In this document: positions 59,065 to 64,000 of the stretch, piece after piece
Layout of the letters: each line of letters begins with the position of its first letter
Position numbering within the stretch: the stretch's first letter is position 1
Assembly: GCA_028564705.1 (NCBI GenBank)
Contig: JAPXFQ010002423.1
Location: 434,001 to 498,000 of the forward strand
DNA from: Apricaphanius iberus
Lineage: Eukaryota > Chordata > Actinopteri > Cyprinodontiformes > Aphaniidae
Direction of reading: 5' to 3'
Length of the DNA stretch: 64,000 bases
The notes under the pieces: model-generated
Database searches by the model: none
Told to the model about the DNA's origin: nothing
Seen by the model: the letters and a program-made list of their open reading frames with translations, nothing else
Translations under genes and position numbers: made by a program

Positions 59065-59265
59065 CAGTGTTATTCAACCCTGGTCTGCAAAGCACATTGT
59101 CCTGCATATTTTAGGGATTTTCCTGCTTTAACACACCTGCTAAAGATGATTGCAGTTCAGTTTAAGTGATAATTAGCCATCAACTGAAACCAGGTGTACT
59201 GAAGCAGGGAAACATCTAAAACATGCAGGGCAGTGTGCCCTGAGGACCAGGGTTGAAAAACACTG
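59065..59265. mobile_element. 201-bp hAT-type MITE next to the SREK1IP1 stop
   Basis: Terminal inverted repeats of about 50 bp start CAGTGTTATTCAACCCTGG on the left and CAGTGTTTTTCAACCCTGG in reverse complement on the right. The flanks GTGTACAT (59057-59064) and GTGCACAA (59266-59273) look like an 8-bp target duplication with two changes. It lies 61 bp downstream of the SREK1IP1 stop, so it is probably transcribed in its 3' UTR. Confidence 0.7.
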
Positions 59266-59326
59266 GTGCACAATGATCATCCGCCTAATAAATGTCAAAC
59301 ATCTTGAGGCTTTACAGAGTGGGGGT

Positions 59327-61740
<2,414 letters not shown>

Positions 61741-61766
61741 TTAGTATAAATTACCTACTGTCCCAT

Positions 61767-61936
61767 ATGCGAGGCAGTGAGCCCCAGGGCAGCTGTGGCT
61801 ACAACGTAGCAGGTCATCACCATTGTGTGAATGTGTGTGTGAATGGGTGAATGACTGAATGTAGTGTGAAGCGCTTTGGGGTCCATATGGACAAATAATA
61901 ACTATACAAGTACAGGCCATTTACCATTTACTGGCA
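61767..61936 (+). repeat. SINE-like repeat in SREK1IP1 intron
   Basis: Contains 'gccccagggcagctgtggct', 'gtgtgaatgtgtgtgtgaat', 'agcgctttggggtccatatg' and 'tacaggccatttaccattta', a common teleost SINE-like family. Related fragments at 1312-1432 and 20606-20708. Confidence 0.65.
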
Positions 61937-62330
61937 TCAAAACTCACATTTATGTTACAGCTTACTTCACCATATGTGACATTTATTTAATGAGACACTA
62001 ATCATGACATTTTCCAAAATATATTGGGTTTTTTTTGCTACATATGCTATTACTTATATTTACAGCAGCTATTTAAGAAGATAAGGTAAAGTTGGAAGCA
62101 AATTTCCTACTTTCCAGTTGAGAATTTCAGTTTCAGAGGGTGTTCCAGATGGAAATTCAGACTCCATTCATATATAATATAACCTTTTGCAGAATAATTA
62201 AATGAGAATGGTTAAAGACCGATAATGCCAAATTTTGGGACTTAAGATGTTAACATTGAGAATCCAACAAACAAATGTGCAGATCAATCATGAGATAAAT
62301 TGTACAAAAGTGCTTCTTGATTTTAAAACA
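61937..62330. other. SREK1IP1 intron sequence left of the Tc1 element
   Basis: AT-rich; no exon of SREK1IP1 (in particular no first half of the zinc knuckle) seen here. Confidence 0.4.
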
Positions 62331-62332
62331 TA

Positions 62333-63942
62333 CAGGTGCTGGCCAGTAAATTAGAATATCATCAAAAAGTTGAATTATTTCAATAATTCCATTCAAAACG
62401 TGAAACTTGTACATTATATTCATGCAATGCACACAGACCAATGTATTTCCAATGTTTATTTCTTTTAATTTTGATATTTATAAGTGACAACTAATGAAAA
62501 CTCCAAATTTGGTATCTCAAAAAATTAGAATATTTTAAAGGCCAATGAAAAAAAATGTTTTTTTTTAAATGTTGGCCAACTGAAAAGAATGAACATGAAA
62601 AGAATGTGCATGTATAGCACTCAATACTTAGTCGGGGCTCCTTTTGCCTCCATCACTGCAGTAATGCGGCGTGGCATGGACTCGATCAGTCTGTGGCACT
62701 GCTCAGGTGTTATGAGAGCCCAGGTTGCTCTGATAGTCGTCTTCAGCTCCTCTGCATTGTTGGGTCTAGCGTATTGCATCTTCCGCTTCACAATACCCCA
62801 TAGATTTTCTATGGGGTTAAGGTCAGGCGAGTTTGCTGGCCAATCAAGGACAGGGATACCATGGTCCTTGAACCAGGTACTGGTGGTTTTGGCACTGTGT
62901 GCAGGTGCCAAGTCCTGTTGAAAAGTGAAGTCTGCATCCCCATAAAGTTGGTCAGCAGCAGGAAGCATGAAGTGCTCTAAAACTTCCTGGTAGACGGCTG
63001 CATTGACCTTGGACCTCAGGAAACAGAGTGGGCCAACACCGGCAGATGACATGGCACCCCACACCATCACTGACGGTGGAAACTTTACACTGGACCTCAT
63101 GCAACGTGGATTCTGTGCTTCTCCGCTCTTCCTCCAGACTCTGGGTCCTTGATTTCCAAAGGAAATGCAAAAATTGCTTTCATCAGAAAACATAACTTTG
63201 GACCACTCAGCAGCAGTCCAGTCCTTTTTGTCCTTGGCCCAGGCGAGACGCTTCTTACGCTGTTTCTTGTTCAAGAGTGGCTTGACACACGGAATGCGAC
63301 AGCTGAATCCCATGTCTTTCATGAGTCTCTTCGTGGTGGTTCTTGAAGCGCTGACTCCAGCTGCAGTCCACTCTTTGTGGATCTCCCCCACATTTTTGAA
63401 TGGGTTTGTCGTCACAATTCTCTGTAGGGTGCGGTTATCCCTAGAGCTTGTACACTTTTTTCTACCACATTTTTTCCGTCCCTTCGCCTGTCTGTTAATG
63501 TGCTTGGACACAGAGCTCTGCGAACAGCCAGCTTCTTTAGCAATCATCTTTTATGTCTTGCCCTCCTTGTACAAGGTGTCAATGGTCGTCTTTTGGACAG
63601 CTGTTAAGTCAGAAGTCTTCCCCATGATTGTGGAGCCTTCAGAACAAGACTGAGGGACCTTTTAAAGGCCTTTGCAGGTGTTTTGAGTTAATCAGCTGAT
63701 TAGAGTGGCACCAGGTGTCTTCTATATTGAGCCTTTTCAGAATATTCTAATTTTCTGAGATACTGAATTTGGTGTTTTTATTAGCTGTCAGTTGTAATAA
63801 TAAAAATGAAAATTAATAAACACTTGAAATATATCACTATGTGTGGAAGGAAAGTATAGAGTATAGAAGTTTCAGGTTTTGAATGGAATTACTGAAATAA
63901 TTCAACTTTTTGATGATATTCTAATTTACTGGCCAGCACCTG
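62333..63942 (-). mobile_element. Full-length Tc1-like transposon
   Basis: A 1610-bp element flanked by TA on both sides (62331-62332 and 63943-63944), the Tc1 target duplication. Terminal inverted repeats start CAGGTGCTGGCCAGTAAATT and match over about 76 bp with only two differences. A second inner repeat ('aaaattagaatattttaaag' left; its mirror near 63730-63780) gives the IR/DR layout of fish Tc1 elements such as those used to study transposase binding. It encodes a nearly intact transposase on the minus strand. It lies upstream of the first visible SREK1IP1 exon, in the gene's intron, and on the same strand as the gene. Confidence 0.93.
62621..63625 (-). pseudogene. Tc1 transposase, DD34E, with one nonsense codon
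   Basis: The family start is ATG at 63625-63623 (MGKTSDLTAVQKTTIDTLYK). Codon 25 is TAA (63553-63551), after which the frame is open for 308 codons from Met 63547 to TGA at 62623-62621, a total of 334 positions, the usual length for the family. The N-terminal helix-turn-helix reads MIAKEAGCSQSSVSKHI. The DDE catalytic triad is complete: D in MFSDESNF (residue 148), D in TFQQDLAPAH (238) and E in SPDLNPIENLW (273), with exactly 34 residues between the last two. Cut-and-paste transposase acting at TA sites. The lone stop probably abolishes the full-length protein; initiation at Met 63547 would lose part of the DNA-binding region. Confidence 0.92.
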
Positions 63943-64000
63943 TATAATGACTAATAATGTTTCAGAAAGAAAAGATGCAAAAGACCCAATGTGAAACCCC

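Noticed and set aside
62589..63653. Plus-strand frames across the Tc1 element
   Set aside because: They are antisense shadows of the transposase gene.

Overview
The window reads as a stretch of teleost fish nuclear genome. It is AT-rich, gene-poor and intron-bearing. It carries remnants of Rex1 and Rex3, two non-LTR retrotransposon families known mainly from teleosts, plus L2-like LINE, RTE-tailed SINE, Tc1/mariner, hAT and MITE copies typical of spiny-rayed fishes. No bacterial-style operon, rRNA gene, CRISPR array or functional tRNA gene was seen. All calls were made by eye from sequence and remembered family features; no database search was run.

Host genes. The one host gene I can name is SREK1IP1 (SREK1-interacting protein 1, an SR-type splicing cofactor) on the minus strand. 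Three exons lie at 61715-61566, 61236-61167 and 59558-59327, in phase with each other and with GT/AG borders; the 5' exon(s) lie beyond base 64000. Its introns and 3' flank are loaded with DNA transposons: a full-length Tc1 element (62333-63942), a MITE in the last intron (59581-60437) and a 201-bp MITE about 60 bp past the stop. A second, unassigned candidate exon with strong splice sites lies at 46069-45974 (minus).

Mobile elements from left to right. A complete non-autonomous LTR retrotransposon (4268-6974) has near-identical LTRs, a 5-bp target duplication and one long repeat-rich ORF but no pol. A decayed L2-like LINE (8586-10640, minus) contains a nested 129-bp insertion. An isolated retroviral env gene (15027-16586), split by one in-frame stop, has no recognised gag or pol; a TATA-containing LTR-like stretch follows at about 17315. 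Then come a Tc1 fragment next to (TA)n, a tRNA-derived SINE (minus, 21998-22233), Rex1 (26386-27341), Rex3 (29885-31053, minus), a MITE cluster (37010-39720), a second L2 3' end (39868-40176), an RTE-tailed SINE (41281-41660), a hAT-like element (43653-45006), several hairpin MITEs, and a complete but inactivated hAT transposon (51994-55550) with an 11-bp terminal inverted repeat (TIR) and 8-bp target site duplication (TSD).

How it fits together. Apart from SREK1IP1 the window is intergenic or long-intron DNA built by successive transposon insertions. The features most worth a second look are the pol-less LTR element, whose tandem repeats are read in two frames within one ORF; the orphan env with an unusual cysteine spacing; the unassigned exon; and the transposon-packed SREK1IP1 3' half.
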